From Verrucomicrobiota bacterium (GTDB taxonomy: Bacteria; Verrucomicrobiota; Verrucomicrobiia; Chthoniobacterales; UBA10450): a DNA stretch of 64,000 nucleotides. Below, in pieces: positions 12,051 to 21,196 of the stretch (positions are counted from its first letter, which is position 1; every line of letters starts with the position of its first letter). The DNA lies in NCBI GenBank assembly GCA_003218375.1, contig QHNH01000010.1, positions 125,887 through 189,886 of the forward strand, written 5' to 3'. The position numbers and the translations under genes were made by a program. The notes under the pieces are model-generated. The model worked only from the letters and a program-made list of their open reading frames with translations, was not told where the DNA came from and searched no databases.

Positions 12051-13679
12051 CTAGTGCTCGATCCGCAGGATGGCAAAATGGCCGCTAGAAAAGACAAGCG
12101 TGACAAAAGGCGCCGATAAGCACCGGTCGGCATATGGCGGCACGGCGTCGGTGAGCAACACATAGGAAACCCCGTGCTTTGCGGCCATCTGAATGAAATC
12201 GTCGCGTCGATGATCTGCCAGAGTGCGGGACATGTAGTCGGTGACGGCGATGCGTGGTTCATAGGCCACATAAGGATTCGAGAAAACCTGGTCGAGCGCC
12301 ACGGTTTTCCGCCCCGCCGCTCCGAGGATGATGAGGGCGTCATGGGGAGGTGCGAGAACGACTGTGTCGGGAGGCGTCTGACGGTGCAACCAGACAATCG
12401 TGTCGCCGAATCCGGCCAACGAAGTGTATTCCAAGGACATCCTTCGAGCCCGTTCGAAGTCGAAGCGATGAAGAAATGGCCCAAGTTGAAAAGGCAAAAG
12501 AATGCCGAGAGTAAGCAAAAGCATGATGGGAACGGGGAGTCTGCGCCACCGGGCGAGTAGCGTAGTGATCGCATCCGCGACGCAGTACAATCCGTAACCG
12601 AGGAGAAGCGTCCCAGCGAGTCGCAGATGAAATAACCAATGGAAAGGAGGTACCAGACCCGGAAGGTGGGCATTGGGCCAGGCCTGTCGCGCGTAGCCGT
12701 AGAGGAACATGACCGAGCATACGCCTAATGACGTTATCAAAGTGAGGCGAGTGGCACGGTTGATTCGACCGCGGAAAAGCATGACAAATCCGCCTAAGGC
12801 AATCGCATTCCGCAGGTTCAAGGCCCCCCAGAACAACTCGGATATGCGGTGCAGATCGGTTTCTTCCCAAATGAAATCCTGCGGGGCGGTATTCTTGACC
12901 TGGAGACCATAGTGCCAAAGAATCGTCCCCAGGAGCGGCGCGCTCACCACGAATGCTGGAACTAAGACCAAGCCCCAGCGAATTGCGACCGCGCGAACCC
13001 TTGCCCGCTCGCATGCCAATACGAGCGCCACCGATCCGGCCACGACCGCCGTCGCGGTGTGCGTGAGGAATGTCACTCCCAGCAACAGACCACAGGCCGC
13101 CCAGAGTCGATACCGGCCAATGTCGCGAGCGCGAAGTGCCACGATCACAGTTAAGGCGAATGGCACGAGCGACAGCAGGTTCGTAAACAACCACGGCGAA
13201 TACGACGGCGCAGCCCAAGGCGGAATCTCGTTGGGCCTCAGAAACAGAAATGCAAACAAGGCTGCCAATGCCGTCCATCGCCCGAACAGGCCAACGGCGA
13301 GTCCGAAAAGCGCGAGCGGCACCGCCAACCCAATAATCGCGCCGTAGTGTGCGTAGGCTTCGACCGGCTCAAGGGCAAAAACGCGAGCGATGCCTCCGAC
13401 CACGGCGGGCCCCAGGGGATTGTACCAGTTCTGTTCGCCAGCGTAGTAGGCGTCTGCCGGAAAATCGCCACGGATGATTGTCTGGGCAAGAGCAGCATCG
13501 CGAAAAAGATCGTCGTCGTAAGGCCACGCGAGATCGTAAGTCGCTAACCACGCCGGCCGGAATGCAATCCCCAACAGAAAGAGAAGTGCGCAAAAGCAGC
13601 CGAGCGCGGGAACGAAACGAGTCGGCGGAAACGGGGGCTGCATTTTGCTCGGCGAGCTCTGCGGCATGATCTCAGTCAA
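12051..13679 (-). CDS. Polytopic membrane protein, GT-C glycosyltransferase-like
   Basis: This 542-aa protein has an N-terminal helix, then an extracytoplasmic loop with acidic residues (YDDDLFRDAALAQ) and about ten further hydrophobic segments before a soluble C-terminal domain of about 120 residues. That layout, with a DD-type motif after the first helix, is typical of the GT-C superfamily (PMT/ArnT-like), which uses polyprenyl-phosphate sugars at the outer face of the inner membrane. I cannot assign a specific family. It overlaps gmhB by 4 bp and sits between heptose and Kdo genes, so a role in LPS or surface glycan assembly is a reasonable inference. Confidence 0.65.
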   Translation of the reverse strand: MTEIMPQSSPSKMQPPFPPTRFVPALGCFCALLFLLGIAFRPAWLATYDLAWPYDDDLFRDAALAQTIIRGDFPADAYYAGEQNWYNPLGPAVVGGIARVFALEPVEAYAHYGAIIGLAVPLALFGLAVGLFGRWTALAALFAFLFLRPNEIPPWAAPSYSPWLFTNLLSLVPFALTVIVALRARDIGRYRLWAACGLLLGVTFLTHTATAVVAGSVALVLACERARVRAVAIRWGLVLVPAFVVSAPLLGTILWHYGLQVKNTAPQDFIWEETDLHRISELFWGALNLRNAIALGGFVMLFRGRINRATRLTLITSLGVCSVMFLYGYARQAWPNAHLPGLVPPFHWLFHLRLAGTLLLGYGLYCVADAITTLLARWRRLPVPIMLLLTLGILLPFQLGPFLHRFDFERARRMSLEYTSLAGFGDTIVWLHRQTPPDTVVLAPPHDALIILGAAGRKTVALDQVFSNPYVAYEPRIAVTDYMSRTLADHRRDDFIQMAAKHGVSYVLLTDAVPPYADRCLSAPFVTLVFSSGHFAILRIEH

Positions 13680-14260
13680 GAGCGGTTTCGTCGGTTTGCC
13701 GTGCGCGCCTCTCGCTCATCGTTGGCTGCCAGAATAATGTCGGCAGCGTGGCCGATGTCGCGGGCGACCCAATCAGCTCCGGCGTCCGATTGGCTCATGC
13801 CGTAACCTGTTTGCACAAGAATCGTTCGCACGCTGGCGTTGCGTCCACACGCGATATCGCTGGCTTTGTCGCCGATTAAAAAAGAGCGGCGTAGATCGAG
13901 GCGATGATCGCGTTGCGCTTCGAAGATCATGCCGGGGCCGGGCTTGCGGCGAATCGAACCGCTCGTGGGCAGATCGGGACAATGATAACTCGCATCGATC
14001 AAGCCATCGCCGAGCTGTCGCAGAAACTCGGCTTCCACGGCTCGATACTCGGTCTCACTGAAATAGCCGCGCCCGATCCCGCTCTGGTTCGTGATGATGA
14101 CCAGCTTGTAACCGTTTTGTTTCAGCCGAGCCAACGCTTCGCGCCCCTGCGGGAACACCTCCACCTCCCGAGGGTCGCCGCAGTAATCGACATCGCGCAT
14201 GAGCGTGCCGTCGCGGTCAAGAAAAACGGCGGGCCAGCTCTCGTTAGACGAGCCGGTCAT
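13676..14260 (-). CDS. gmhB: D-glycero-beta-D-manno-heptose-1,7-bisphosphate 7-phosphatase
   Basis: This 194-aa HAD phosphatase removes the C7 phosphate in ADP-heptose synthesis. The nucleophile motif FLDRDGTLMRDVDY, the ITNQSGIGRG motif II and RRKPGPGM are clear. The zinc loop of E. coli GmhB (CPHH...CDC) is degraded here: only the first Cys of YHCPDLPTSGSIRRKP remains, so this copy probably does not bind zinc. It is translationally coupled to the GT-C-like gene, and its 5' end overlaps rfaE1 by 17 bp, placing it in a heptose operon. Confidence 0.92.
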   Translation of the reverse strand: MTGSSNESWPAVFLDRDGTLMRDVDYCGDPREVEVFPQGREALARLKQNGYKLVIITNQSGIGRGYFSETEYRAVEAEFLRQLGDGLIDASYHCPDLPTSGSIRRKPGPGMIFEAQRDHRLDLRRSFLIGDKASDIACGRNASVRTILVQTGYGMSQSDAGADWVARDIGHAADIILAANDEREARTANRRNRS

Positions 14261-15254
14261 TTTGAAAGCTCGCCGTTAACTCTTCCGGCGTTACGGTGGC
14301 GGTGCCCACTTTCCCGACTACGACCGCGCTGGCGTGGTTCGCGATCTCGGCTGCTTCCACTGGCGTCGCGTCGCAGCAGAGGGCCAACGTGAAGAGAGCG
14401 ATAGCGGTATCGCCAGCCCCGGAGACGTCGAAAACCTCTCTTGCTTTTGTCGGGATGTAATGTGGTTTCTCCCCTCGCTCGAACCGCATCATACCGTGCT
14501 CTCCAAGAGTGATAAGAAGCAGTTTCGTCTGCCATTTCCCGAGGAGGATTTTTCCAGCTTTCAAAAGGAGTTTGTCTTTCGTCGGCGGTTCGACTGGGTC
14601 ACTCGCCGGTATGCCGGCCGCGAGAAACGCTTCGTTTCGGTTTGGCTTAACTGCCGTCACCCACCTCCATTTGACCGGATGATCCGGGTTCGGATCCGCC
14701 GTCACGATCTTGCCGGCACGGCGCGCTTGATCGCAGATTCTTCGCACTAGTTCCGGACTCAAAAAGCCCTTCCCGTAATCCTCGAAGATTATCGCGTCGG
14801 TTTTGGCGAGGCGGCGCCGAACACTCGCAACGATACGTGATACCTGGGCGGGGGAAGGGGACCGCGCTTCTTCCCGATCCACACGTACGATCTGCTGATT
14901 TCGCGCGATGATGCGCGTCTTCACGGTCGTACGACAATGCTCATCTTCAATGGCCGCAGCAGTGCCGATTTTCTGCTCGGCCAAGAGATCACAAAGATGC
15001 CGTCCCCAACGATCGATGCCGAACATGCCGACGACGGCAACATTGCTTATGAATTCGCGTAGATTCCGCGCGACGTTCGCAGCACCCCCCGGATAGAAGA
15101 TCTCGCGTGTGACCTCGACCACCGGGACGGGCGCTTCCGGCGAAATCCGGCCAACTTTGCCCAAAACGAACTCGTCCAGCATCAGGTCGCCGATGACGAG
15201 GACCCGCTTTGTTTTGGCCCGGCCCAGAATCGCTTTCAACCGCTGCGTGTTCAT
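14244..15254 (-). CDS. rfaE1: D-glycero-beta-D-manno-heptose-7-phosphate kinase (RfaE domain I)
   Basis: This 336-aa PfkB/ribokinase-family enzyme phosphorylates heptose-7-phosphate at C1. PGGAANVARNL near residue 52 and the catalytic DVSGAGDTAIALF motif are present. The adenylyltransferase half found in fused HldE is absent, so domain II must be encoded elsewhere. It heads the minus-strand LPS operon rfaE1-gmhB-GT-C-like-kdsB-pyrG, in which gmhB starts inside its 3' end. Confidence 0.94.
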   Translation of the reverse strand: MNTQRLKAILGRAKTKRVLVIGDLMLDEFVLGKVGRISPEAPVPVVEVTREIFYPGGAANVARNLREFISNVAVVGMFGIDRWGRHLCDLLAEQKIGTAAAIEDEHCRTTVKTRIIARNQQIVRVDREEARSPSPAQVSRIVASVRRRLAKTDAIIFEDYGKGFLSPELVRRICDQARRAGKIVTADPNPDHPVKWRWVTAVKPNRNEAFLAAGIPASDPVEPPTKDKLLLKAGKILLGKWQTKLLLITLGEHGMMRFERGEKPHYIPTKAREVFDVSGAGDTAIALFTLALCCDATPVEAAEIANHASAVVVGKVGTATVTPEELTASFQNDRLV

Positions 15255-15424
15255 GTGGCGAAGTTTCTAGAAGCGAAAATCTCGGGCGAATGCCGCCAGC
15301 GGGCAGCGTTGTTGCGATTCAGAGTCAAGATCTTAAACGGGTAAATTTGTGCGGCAGAGACTTCTGTTTACTGTTAGGCCATTAATCCTGAATACGAAGG
15401 CGAAATCAACAGTCGAAGAGCCCG

Positions 15425-16234
15425 ATGATACCATTCGCTAGAATTTCTAAACTCACACTCACAGGCGCCGTCCTCGCGGCCATTTCCCTTTCGGCCCCGG
15501 CTGCCGAGACCCCGAAACGCGTGGACGTGAAACAGCTTTCCAAAAAAGTCGAGGACGTGGTGGTGCCGCTGCCTAATGAGGTTTTCGGCGCGCTCAATAA
15601 ACTCGGCGGCGTGAACTGGCGCGAGTACGTCCGAAACGACAAAGGGGCCAATTTCACGGAGCGCCCGCGGATCGCGCTCCTCCTCGGCGCGGTAATTGCC
15701 GACGGCTTTATCGCGGTGCAGGCGGAAGACGCACCAACGGTGAAGGAAATCGGCCAGCGCGTGCTGACGTTGTCGAAGGCGATCGGCGTGAGCAGCTCCA
15801 TCACGGCCCATGCGAAAGCGATCACAGACGCGGCGGACAAACGGAATTGGGCCAGCGTGCGCCAGGAACTCGATCGCACCCAGAACAGCGTCCAACAGGC
15901 GATGAACGAAGTGCACGACGAGAAATTGTCGCAGCTTGTCAGCCTCGGAGGCTGGCTCCGCGGGACGGAAGTCCTGACGGCGGTCGTGACGAAACGGTAT
16001 TCCGAGGAAGGCTCGGAGCTTCTCCATCAACCGGACCTGCTGAATTATTTTGAAACGCGACTCCAGGCGATGCCGGAGTTCAATCTGAAATTGCTCCAGG
16101 ATATTCATGCCGCCCTGATCGAAGTGCGGCCGCTGATCGATGTCGGTGATGGGAAAATTCCGGCAGCCTCGGTGAAAAAGATCAACGACATCACGACGCG
16201 GCTCGGCGATGCCATCACCAAGAAAACCCCCTGA
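15425..16234 (+). CDS. Secreted protein of unknown function
   Basis: This 269-aa protein starts with a signal peptide (about residues 1-26, cleavage near APAAETP). The mature part is mostly helical with no family I recognise; it contains no Cys and no obvious catalytic motif. A GGWLRGTEV stretch near residue 180 looks conserved-type. The following gene also encodes a small exported protein and starts 7 bp after this stop, so the two are probably co-transcribed and act in the periplasm. Function cannot be named from sequence. Confidence 0.72.
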   Translation: MIPFARISKLTLTGAVLAAISLSAPAAETPKRVDVKQLSKKVEDVVVPLPNEVFGALNKLGGVNWREYVRNDKGANFTERPRIALLLGAVIADGFIAVQAEDAPTVKEIGQRVLTLSKAIGVSSSITAHAKAITDAADKRNWASVRQELDRTQNSVQQAMNEVHDEKLSQLVSLGGWLRGTEVLTAVVTKRYSEEGSELLHQPDLLNYFETRLQAMPEFNLKLLQDIHAALIEVRPLIDVGDGKIPAASVKKINDITTRLGDAITKKTP

Positions 16235-16241
16235 ACTTTTC

Positions 16242-16691
16242 ATGACTGCTTTCCTCAAAACGACGTGGCGCGTGAGCCTTCTGGCGGCGCTGGCGTTTGT
16301 CGCGGTGCCGGCGGGACGTGGCTCGGTCGACGACGCCCAATCGTTCGCGCTCCAGGCCGCCGAGCCGTACGTCAAAGAGGGATTCCAGGTCCGGGAAGAT
16401 TACTGGGGCGGCGACTTGGGCGCGGGCGAGAAAAAAGCGGTGCGCCAGCAGTTGTTTAAGGGAAACGAATATTGGTTCTGGCTCGGCACGGAAGTGGAAG
16501 CGGCGAAAGTCTCCGTCCACATCTACGATTCGGAAGGGAAACTGGCCGAGATGCCGGATAGTTGGCAAAAGGGGCACTTCGCCGCCGCCCACATCACGCC
16601 GAAAAACACCGGGAGCTATTTCATCATCGTCGAGATCGAGCAGTCGCCGGAAGAACGGACTCACTGGGCGCTTGTTTACGGATTCCGCTAA
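16242..16691 (+). CDS. Small secreted protein of unknown function
   Basis: From ATG 16242 this gives a 149-aa protein with a signal peptide (TWRVSLLAALAFVAVPAG) and a compact beta-rich mature domain containing VHIYDSEGKLAE and SYFIIVEIEQSPEERTHWA. The track start at 16209 overlaps the previous gene and adds no signal-like sequence, so I rejected it. No known domain is recognised. It sits in tandem with the preceding exported protein. Confidence 0.7.
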   Translation: MTAFLKTTWRVSLLAALAFVAVPAGRGSVDDAQSFALQAAEPYVKEGFQVREDYWGGDLGAGEKKAVRQQLFKGNEYWFWLGTEVEAAKVSVHIYDSEGKLAEMPDSWQKGHFAAAHITPKNTGSYFIIVEIEQSPEERTHWALVYGFR

Positions 16692-16771
16692 ACGAGATGC
16701 GTGATACGCGATCCGAGATGCGCGATGATCCATAATCTCGTATCCTGTATCTCGCATCTCGCATCTCGGTA
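16692..16771. repeat. Palindromic GAGATGCG-type repeat upstream of phoH
   Basis: An 80-bp segment is built from variants of GAGATGCG(T/C)GAT on the left and ATCTCGCATCTCG on the right, making a long imperfect hairpin. It fills the whole gap between the small secreted gene and the phoH ATG at 16774. It could fold in the RNA just before the phoH start, so an effect on translation is possible but not shown. Confidence 0.7.
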
Positions 16772-16773
16772 CT

Positions 16774-17757
16774 ATGACAGAAACGCGCACGCTGCAGTTC
16801 GATAGCGCCCGTTCGGTGCAATCGCTCTACGCGAATGATCTCAAGCTCTTGAAGACGCTCGAAGATTCGCTCGGAGTGAAAGTGACGACGCGCGAAGGCT
16901 GGGTGAAACTGGAAGGCGAACCGCAGAAGGTCGATCAAGCCCAACGCGTCTTCGAGCAATTGGAACAGGCCCGGCAAAAGGGCGTCGACATCCACAAGCA
17001 TGAATTCAGCTACGCTCTTAACTCCGTGACCGAAGCGCGCCCGGACAATCTCAGCGACGTAGTCGACGTGAAGATCGTCACGTCGGCCCGCAAGGCGCCA
17101 ATCGTCGCGCGGACGCTCGGCCAGCGGAATTACGTCGAGGCGATCCAGAAGAACGACATCGTCTTTGGCGTGGGTCCGGCCGGGACGGGGAAGACTTATC
17201 TCGCCGTGGCCATGGCGGTGGCAGCGCTGAAGAAGGAGCAGGTCAATCGCATTATCCTGACGCGTCCCGCCGTGGAAGCCGGCGAAGCGCTGGGATTTCT
17301 CCCGGGCGATTTGCAGGAAAAGATCACGCCCTACCTGCGGCCACTTTATGATGCGCTGCGCGACATGCTCGACGCGGAAGAGATCGAACGTTCGGTCGCA
17401 CGGCAGACAATCGAGGTGGCGCCGCTGGCTTACATGCGCGGCCGGACCCTCAGCAACGCTTTTATTATTCTGGATGAAGCGCAGAACACGACGACCGAGC
17501 AAATGTTCATGCTCCTGACGCGGATGGGGCCGAACTCGAAATGCGTGGTGACGGGCGACGTGACCCAGATCGATTTGCCGGCGAACAAGCGCTCGGGATT
17601 AGTCGAGGCGCTCCAGGCCTTGAAGAATGTGCCGGGGATTTCGTTCGTTTATTTCAACGAGCGCGATGTCGTCCGGCATGAACTCGTCCGCGCGGTCATT
17701 GGCGCGTATCAACAGCATCGCTCACCCGCGAACCTCGCGCCCGGTTCCCGCAAGTAA
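16774..17757 (+). CDS. phoH: PhoH family ATPase
   Basis: This 327-aa protein has an N-terminal KH-like region (about residues 10-75) and a PhoH P-loop domain with GPAGTGKTYLAVAMA, RPAVEAGEALGFLPGD and the Walker B ILDEAQNTT. PhoH/YbeZ proteins are RNA-linked ATPases usually encoded with ybeY. The usual neighbour, a 7TM-HD gene, does follow here 4 bp downstream, although it is broken; ybeY is not in the window. Confidence 0.95.
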   Translation: MTETRTLQFDSARSVQSLYANDLKLLKTLEDSLGVKVTTREGWVKLEGEPQKVDQAQRVFEQLEQARQKGVDIHKHEFSYALNSVTEARPDNLSDVVDVKIVTSARKAPIVARTLGQRNYVEAIQKNDIVFGVGPAGTGKTYLAVAMAVAALKKEQVNRIILTRPAVEAGEALGFLPGDLQEKITPYLRPLYDALRDMLDAEEIERSVARQTIEVAPLAYMRGRTLSNAFIILDEAQNTTTEQMFMLLTRMGPNSKCVVTGDVTQIDLPANKRSGLVEALQALKNVPGISFVYFNERDVVRHELVRAVIGAYQQHRSPANLAPGSRK

Positions 17758-17761
17758 CGCC

Positions 17762-19293
17762 ATGTTCGATTTCCTTAAACGCAGCCAGCTCATCAAACGC
17801 GGTCTCGCTTCCCGCAAGACCCGTCGCCGCCGAACCACGAACGAGCTGTTCCACAGTCTTGAGTACGCCCGGGGGATGAAGTTCGTCATCTTCGCCGCGT
17901 TCGTGGCCGGGCTCGCCGCCTTGATCTTCAGCGGTCAACAACCGGAGCCGACGAAGAATTTTGTGATCGCGCTGCTCTTCTTCGCCACGGCGCTGACCCA
18001 GCTCTGGATCAACCAGCCAACGACCTTCCTTCGCAGCTCGCGCTTGCTGCTCGTGTTCGGCGTGATTTTCGTCCAGCTCGCCGCGACGAAGTTTCTCCTC
18101 GTCCTTTGCAACAGCGGCTCCTTCGCGTTCCTGCGACCGGAAACCGTGGGATTGATCGCGCCCTACGCTTTTGCGCCGCTTTTGCTCAGCGTGCTGCTCG
18201 GACGGAACCACGGCCTCTATGCTTCGGTTTTCGTCAGCCTCTGGAGCAGCATTCTGTTCGGAAAAGTCGATGCGCCCTTGCTTGTCTGCGGATTGATTAG
18301 CGGATTCACCGCCGTTTACCTCACCCTCCAAGTGCGAAAACGGAGCCGCCTGATCCGCGCCGGTTTCGGCGTGGGGATCGCGACCTGGGTGTTGTCGATG
18401 ACGTTCGGCATCATCGGGCCGATCGATTTCCTTTCGCCGAACACGATCGATTGGAAAATGCTCGGCATCCAAAGCGCGCTCGCCATCGGCAACGGGATCG
18501 TGACGGCGACGATCGTGGGCGGCGTCCTGCCGATGTTCGAGCATCTCTTCCAGGTCACAACCGATATTTCCTGGCTGGAAGCGTCCGATCTCAATCACCC
18601 GTTGCTGCTTGCTCGTACTTCCACGATGTCGGCAAGCTGGTTAAGCCGGAATATTTCACCGAGAACATGAACTTCGAGCGCAACCCGCACGACGATCTCG
18701 CGCCGACCATGAGCGCGCTCATCATCATCGCGCACGTGAAAGAGGGCGTCGATCTCGCGCTCAAGCACCGGTTGAACCGCCAGATCATCGACATCATCCA
18801 GGAGCACCACGGCACTTCGCTCGTATATTATTTCTACAAGCGCGCCCTCCAGCAACAGGAAGACGCACGCACCGGCGGCAAGATCATGAACCTGCGTGAA
18901 GAAGATGTGCCCGAGGTAAGCGAGGAAACGTTCCGCTACAGCGGCCCGAAACCGCAGACGAAAGAAAGCGCCATCATCAGTCTCGCGGACATGATCGAAA
19001 GCGCGTCGCGCAGTTTGGAAAAACCGACGCCCGCGAAGATCGAACAGCTCGTGACCGATTTGATCAGCCAGCGGATCGCGGACGGGCAGCTCGTCGAGTG
19101 CGATCTGACTCTTTCCGATTTGAACCTCATCGCGGAACGTTTTCGTTTCACTTTGATGACGATGCTCCACACCCGCATCGCGTATCCGAAGCAGGACGCC
19201 AAGATCACGCCGATCCGCGATGAGAGCATGCGGCCGGACGTGATGGCCGGCACGCGGAAACCAGAGTCGGCCCCTCCGATCTCAGCGGCCTGA
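17762..19293 (+). pseudogene. 7TM-HD phosphohydrolase (PgpH/YqfF-like), disrupted by internal loss and frameshift
   Basis: The first frame (17762-18670) encodes a basic N-terminus and about seven transmembrane helices, reaching the conserved WLEASDLNHPLL. The matching HD domain then continues in another frame from about 18604 (ACSYFHDVGK, then EHHGT) to 19293. Family members carry about 37 residues between these points, including the first metal-binding His in a TYHHS-like motif; these are absent. The frame change implies a loss of 3n+1 bases, about 110 bp. If real, the c-di-AMP phosphodiesterase activity known for PgpH would be lost. It follows phoH, the normal context. Assembly error is a live alternative. 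Confidence 0.85.
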
Positions 19294-19296
19294 CCC

Positions 19297-20064
19297 GTGA
19301 GCGACCCGGCGCTTGATCGACTGCGGAACTGGAACGCGGATGTCGGTATCGTCCTCGGCTCGGGGCTGAACGTTCTGGTCTCTGCGGCCGATTCCGCGAA
19401 CAGCGTTGGGTATTCGGAGTTTCCCGAGTTGCCCAAACCCTCGGTACCCGGGCACACGGGCCGGTTCGTTTTGGGAAATATCGGCAGCACCCGCGTGCTC
19501 TTCGCGCAGGGTCGTGTTCATCTTTATGAAGGACACACGGCGCGACAAGTGACCGGCGGGATCCGAATCCTGGCCGCGGCCGGAATCAAACGCCTCATCC
19601 TCACGAACGCCGCCGGTGTGGCGAACCAGAATTTTTCACCAGGCTCCTGGATGATGATCAGCGACCATCTCAATCTGACTGGCACCACGCCGTTGCTCGG
19701 CAGCGCTCAGTTCCTGGATCTGACGGAAACGTATTCCAAGAAATGGCGCGCGGAATTCAGTCGCGCAGCGAAAGCGGAGAACATCACACTCTACGAAGGC
19801 GTTTATGCCGGTCTGCTCGGGCCGCAATACGAAACGCCCGCGGAAGTACGGATGTTGCGCTCGTTAGGCGCGGATGCCATCGGCATGTCCACCGTGCTCG
19901 AAGCGATCCAGGCGCGCGCCCTCGGTCTGGAAGTTGCCGGTTTCTCCTGCCTGACGAATTGGGCCGCGGGAATCGGTTCAGAAAATCTCAGTCACGAAGA
20001 AGTGCTCGAAACCGGCAAAGCAGCCGCGAAGACTTTTTCACATTTGCTTGATGCTTCGCTGTAG
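19297..20064 (+). CDS. punA: Purine nucleoside phosphorylase
   Basis: This 255-aa enzyme cleaves purine nucleosides with phosphate. It has GIVLGSGLN at the phosphate site, GRVHLYEGH, LTNAAGV and the LGPQYETPAEVRML segment of trimeric PNP/MTAP-type enzymes. The start is a GTG 3 bp after the previous frame's stop. Its TAG stop lies in the first bases of a TGTAGC...GCTACA repeat. Confidence 0.93.
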   Translation: MSDPALDRLRNWNADVGIVLGSGLNVLVSAADSANSVGYSEFPELPKPSVPGHTGRFVLGNIGSTRVLFAQGRVHLYEGHTARQVTGGIRILAAAGIKRLILTNAAGVANQNFSPGSWMMISDHLNLTGTTPLLGSAQFLDLTETYSKKWRAEFSRAAKAENITLYEGVYAGLLGPQYETPAEVRMLRSLGADAIGMSTVLEAIQARALGLEVAGFSCLTNWAAGIGSENLSHEEVLETGKAAAKTFSHLLDASL

Positions 20065-20112
20065 CTACGCCCCCGGTGGGACATTCCGACAGCCAACAGG
20101 GCCGTGGCTACA
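20061..20112. repeat. TGTAGC...GCTACA inverted-repeat element
   Basis: A short element opens with TGTAGCTACG and closes with CCGTGGCTACA; the ends are inverted copies. It starts in the last codons of the purine nucleoside phosphorylase gene and supplies its stop codon. Similar TGTAGCC-ended elements occur at about 29.2, 57.4 and 62.2 kb. Confidence 0.6.
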
Positions 20113-20181
20113 ACGTACGTAACGAGAATAGGATCAGCTACTCTGAGTGCACTCGGGTTAGCTGCATTGCATCGTCAGGCC

Positions 20182-20712
20182 TCATGATCGGATTTTAAGA
20201 TAGACGCGATATGCGTGTAAGCGGTCAATGCACTCAAAATTGCGGGTCGAAATATATATGGCTTCGGTGTCGCTGATTTGGCGCCAACGGTAGCCGTAAA
20301 CGTAGCGCTCAGAATCGAGGTCAAAAGTGTTTTGGAGTCGTCCGATCTTGGCCCCGTCTTCATCTGTCCAAGGATTTTCAAAGCAGTTATCGTCATACAC
20401 GATAAAAATGTCGATGTTGGTTCGACGAAAGGAATGGTTTCTCTGAAGAGCCGCAAGGACGTCAGAGGAGCCGAACACGAGAAAATCCCAATCCCCAGGG
20501 GGATCGGAACTTGGGTTGGCGCGACTACCAAAGAGCCAAATCGAATCGATTGCCGGGAAAGCGAGGGTCAGATCATCCAAGTAGCCCTTAATGTCGTCGG
20601 GAATCCGCGGTAATTCTACGGTTGGTCTGGTCGCATGAATCTTGCCGAGGCTCATCAAAAAATCTGCGATAATTGCTTCAACTGGCGGGAACATGCTCCC
20701 GCAAATGGACAA
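20182..20712 (-). CDS. Nucleotidyltransferase-fold protein
   Basis: This 176-aa protein contains a minimal nucleotidyltransferase motif, LFGSRANPSSDPPGDWDFLVF (residues about 60-80), with the GSRA loop and DWD metal-binding acids, followed by a third acidic position in NIDIFIVYDD. This is the Pol-beta/MNT-like fold seen in many small transferases and antitoxin-like proteins. No HEPN partner is adjacent. Its codon use and AT content look lower in GC than flanking core genes, consistent with an accessory islet. Confidence 0.7.
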   Translation of the reverse strand: MSICGSMFPPVEAIIADFLMSLGKIHATRPTVELPRIPDDIKGYLDDLTLAFPAIDSIWLFGSRANPSSDPPGDWDFLVFGSSDVLAALQRNHSFRRTNIDIFIVYDDNCFENPWTDEDGAKIGRLQNTFDLDSERYVYGYRWRQISDTEAIYISTRNFECIDRLHAYRVYLKIRS

Positions 20713-20774
20713 GTGTTAATGAATTCAAACTGGTCACCGTCCCGATAAGCGGTTAGCCGGTACGGATGGTAGGC

Positions 20775-21125
20775 TTATGACAGTTTTGTGAGGGTTTCAT
20801 TCATGGCCTTCTTTAAATGCTCAAGTCTCGTATCTTGAGCTTCACTTAATTCATTCAAGAGAAGTTGGAGCACTGGGATGGAAGCAAACGCATATTGCTT
20901 ATAGCGTTGAAGCTGGTAAATCGCAGCCACTTGCTGAGCCATTTTAATAGTTCTTCCAGATTCATCTGTACCCGAGGCGAGACAAACCATTTTATGAAAT
21001 GACTGATATTGTTTTTCCTCCTGGTCTCTGTTTCTCTGATCGATCCACTTAACGAGGCCAATCACAAAGGAAAAAGCAGCACCGCTCAGCGCGATTTGCG
21101 AAAGATATTTCAAAACCTCTTCCAT
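20775..21125 (-). CDS. Small single-helix membrane protein of unknown function
   Basis: This 116-aa ORF starts with one likely transmembrane helix (about residues 8-26, LSGAAFSFVIGLVKWI), followed by a charged helical region. No family is recognised. It has an AT-richer composition than neighbouring core genes and sits alone between the nucleotidyltransferase and DUF2442 genes, in an islet of small accessory genes on one strand. Confidence 0.5.
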   Translation of the reverse strand: MEEVLKYLSQIALSGAAFSFVIGLVKWIDQRNRDQEEKQYQSFHKMVCLASGTDESGRTIKMAQQVAAIYQLQRYKQYAFASIPVLQLLLNELSEAQDTRLEHLKKAMNETLTKLS

Positions 21126-21196
21126 ATAGAATGCATTGACATATTGACCACTACTTGGCGCGGGCCAGCGGCCTTTTGCGGCTTGGATATTCGCGC

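Noticed and set aside
15255-15424. Possible RNA gene or promoter-rich spacer between rfaE1 and the secreted gene
   Set aside because: I looked for tRNA arms and stable hairpins and found none worth reporting.
18590-18670. Programmed ribosomal frameshift in the 7TM-HD gene
   Set aside because: A frameshift would keep all residues; here about 37 conserved residues are absent from every frame, and no slippery site is seen.
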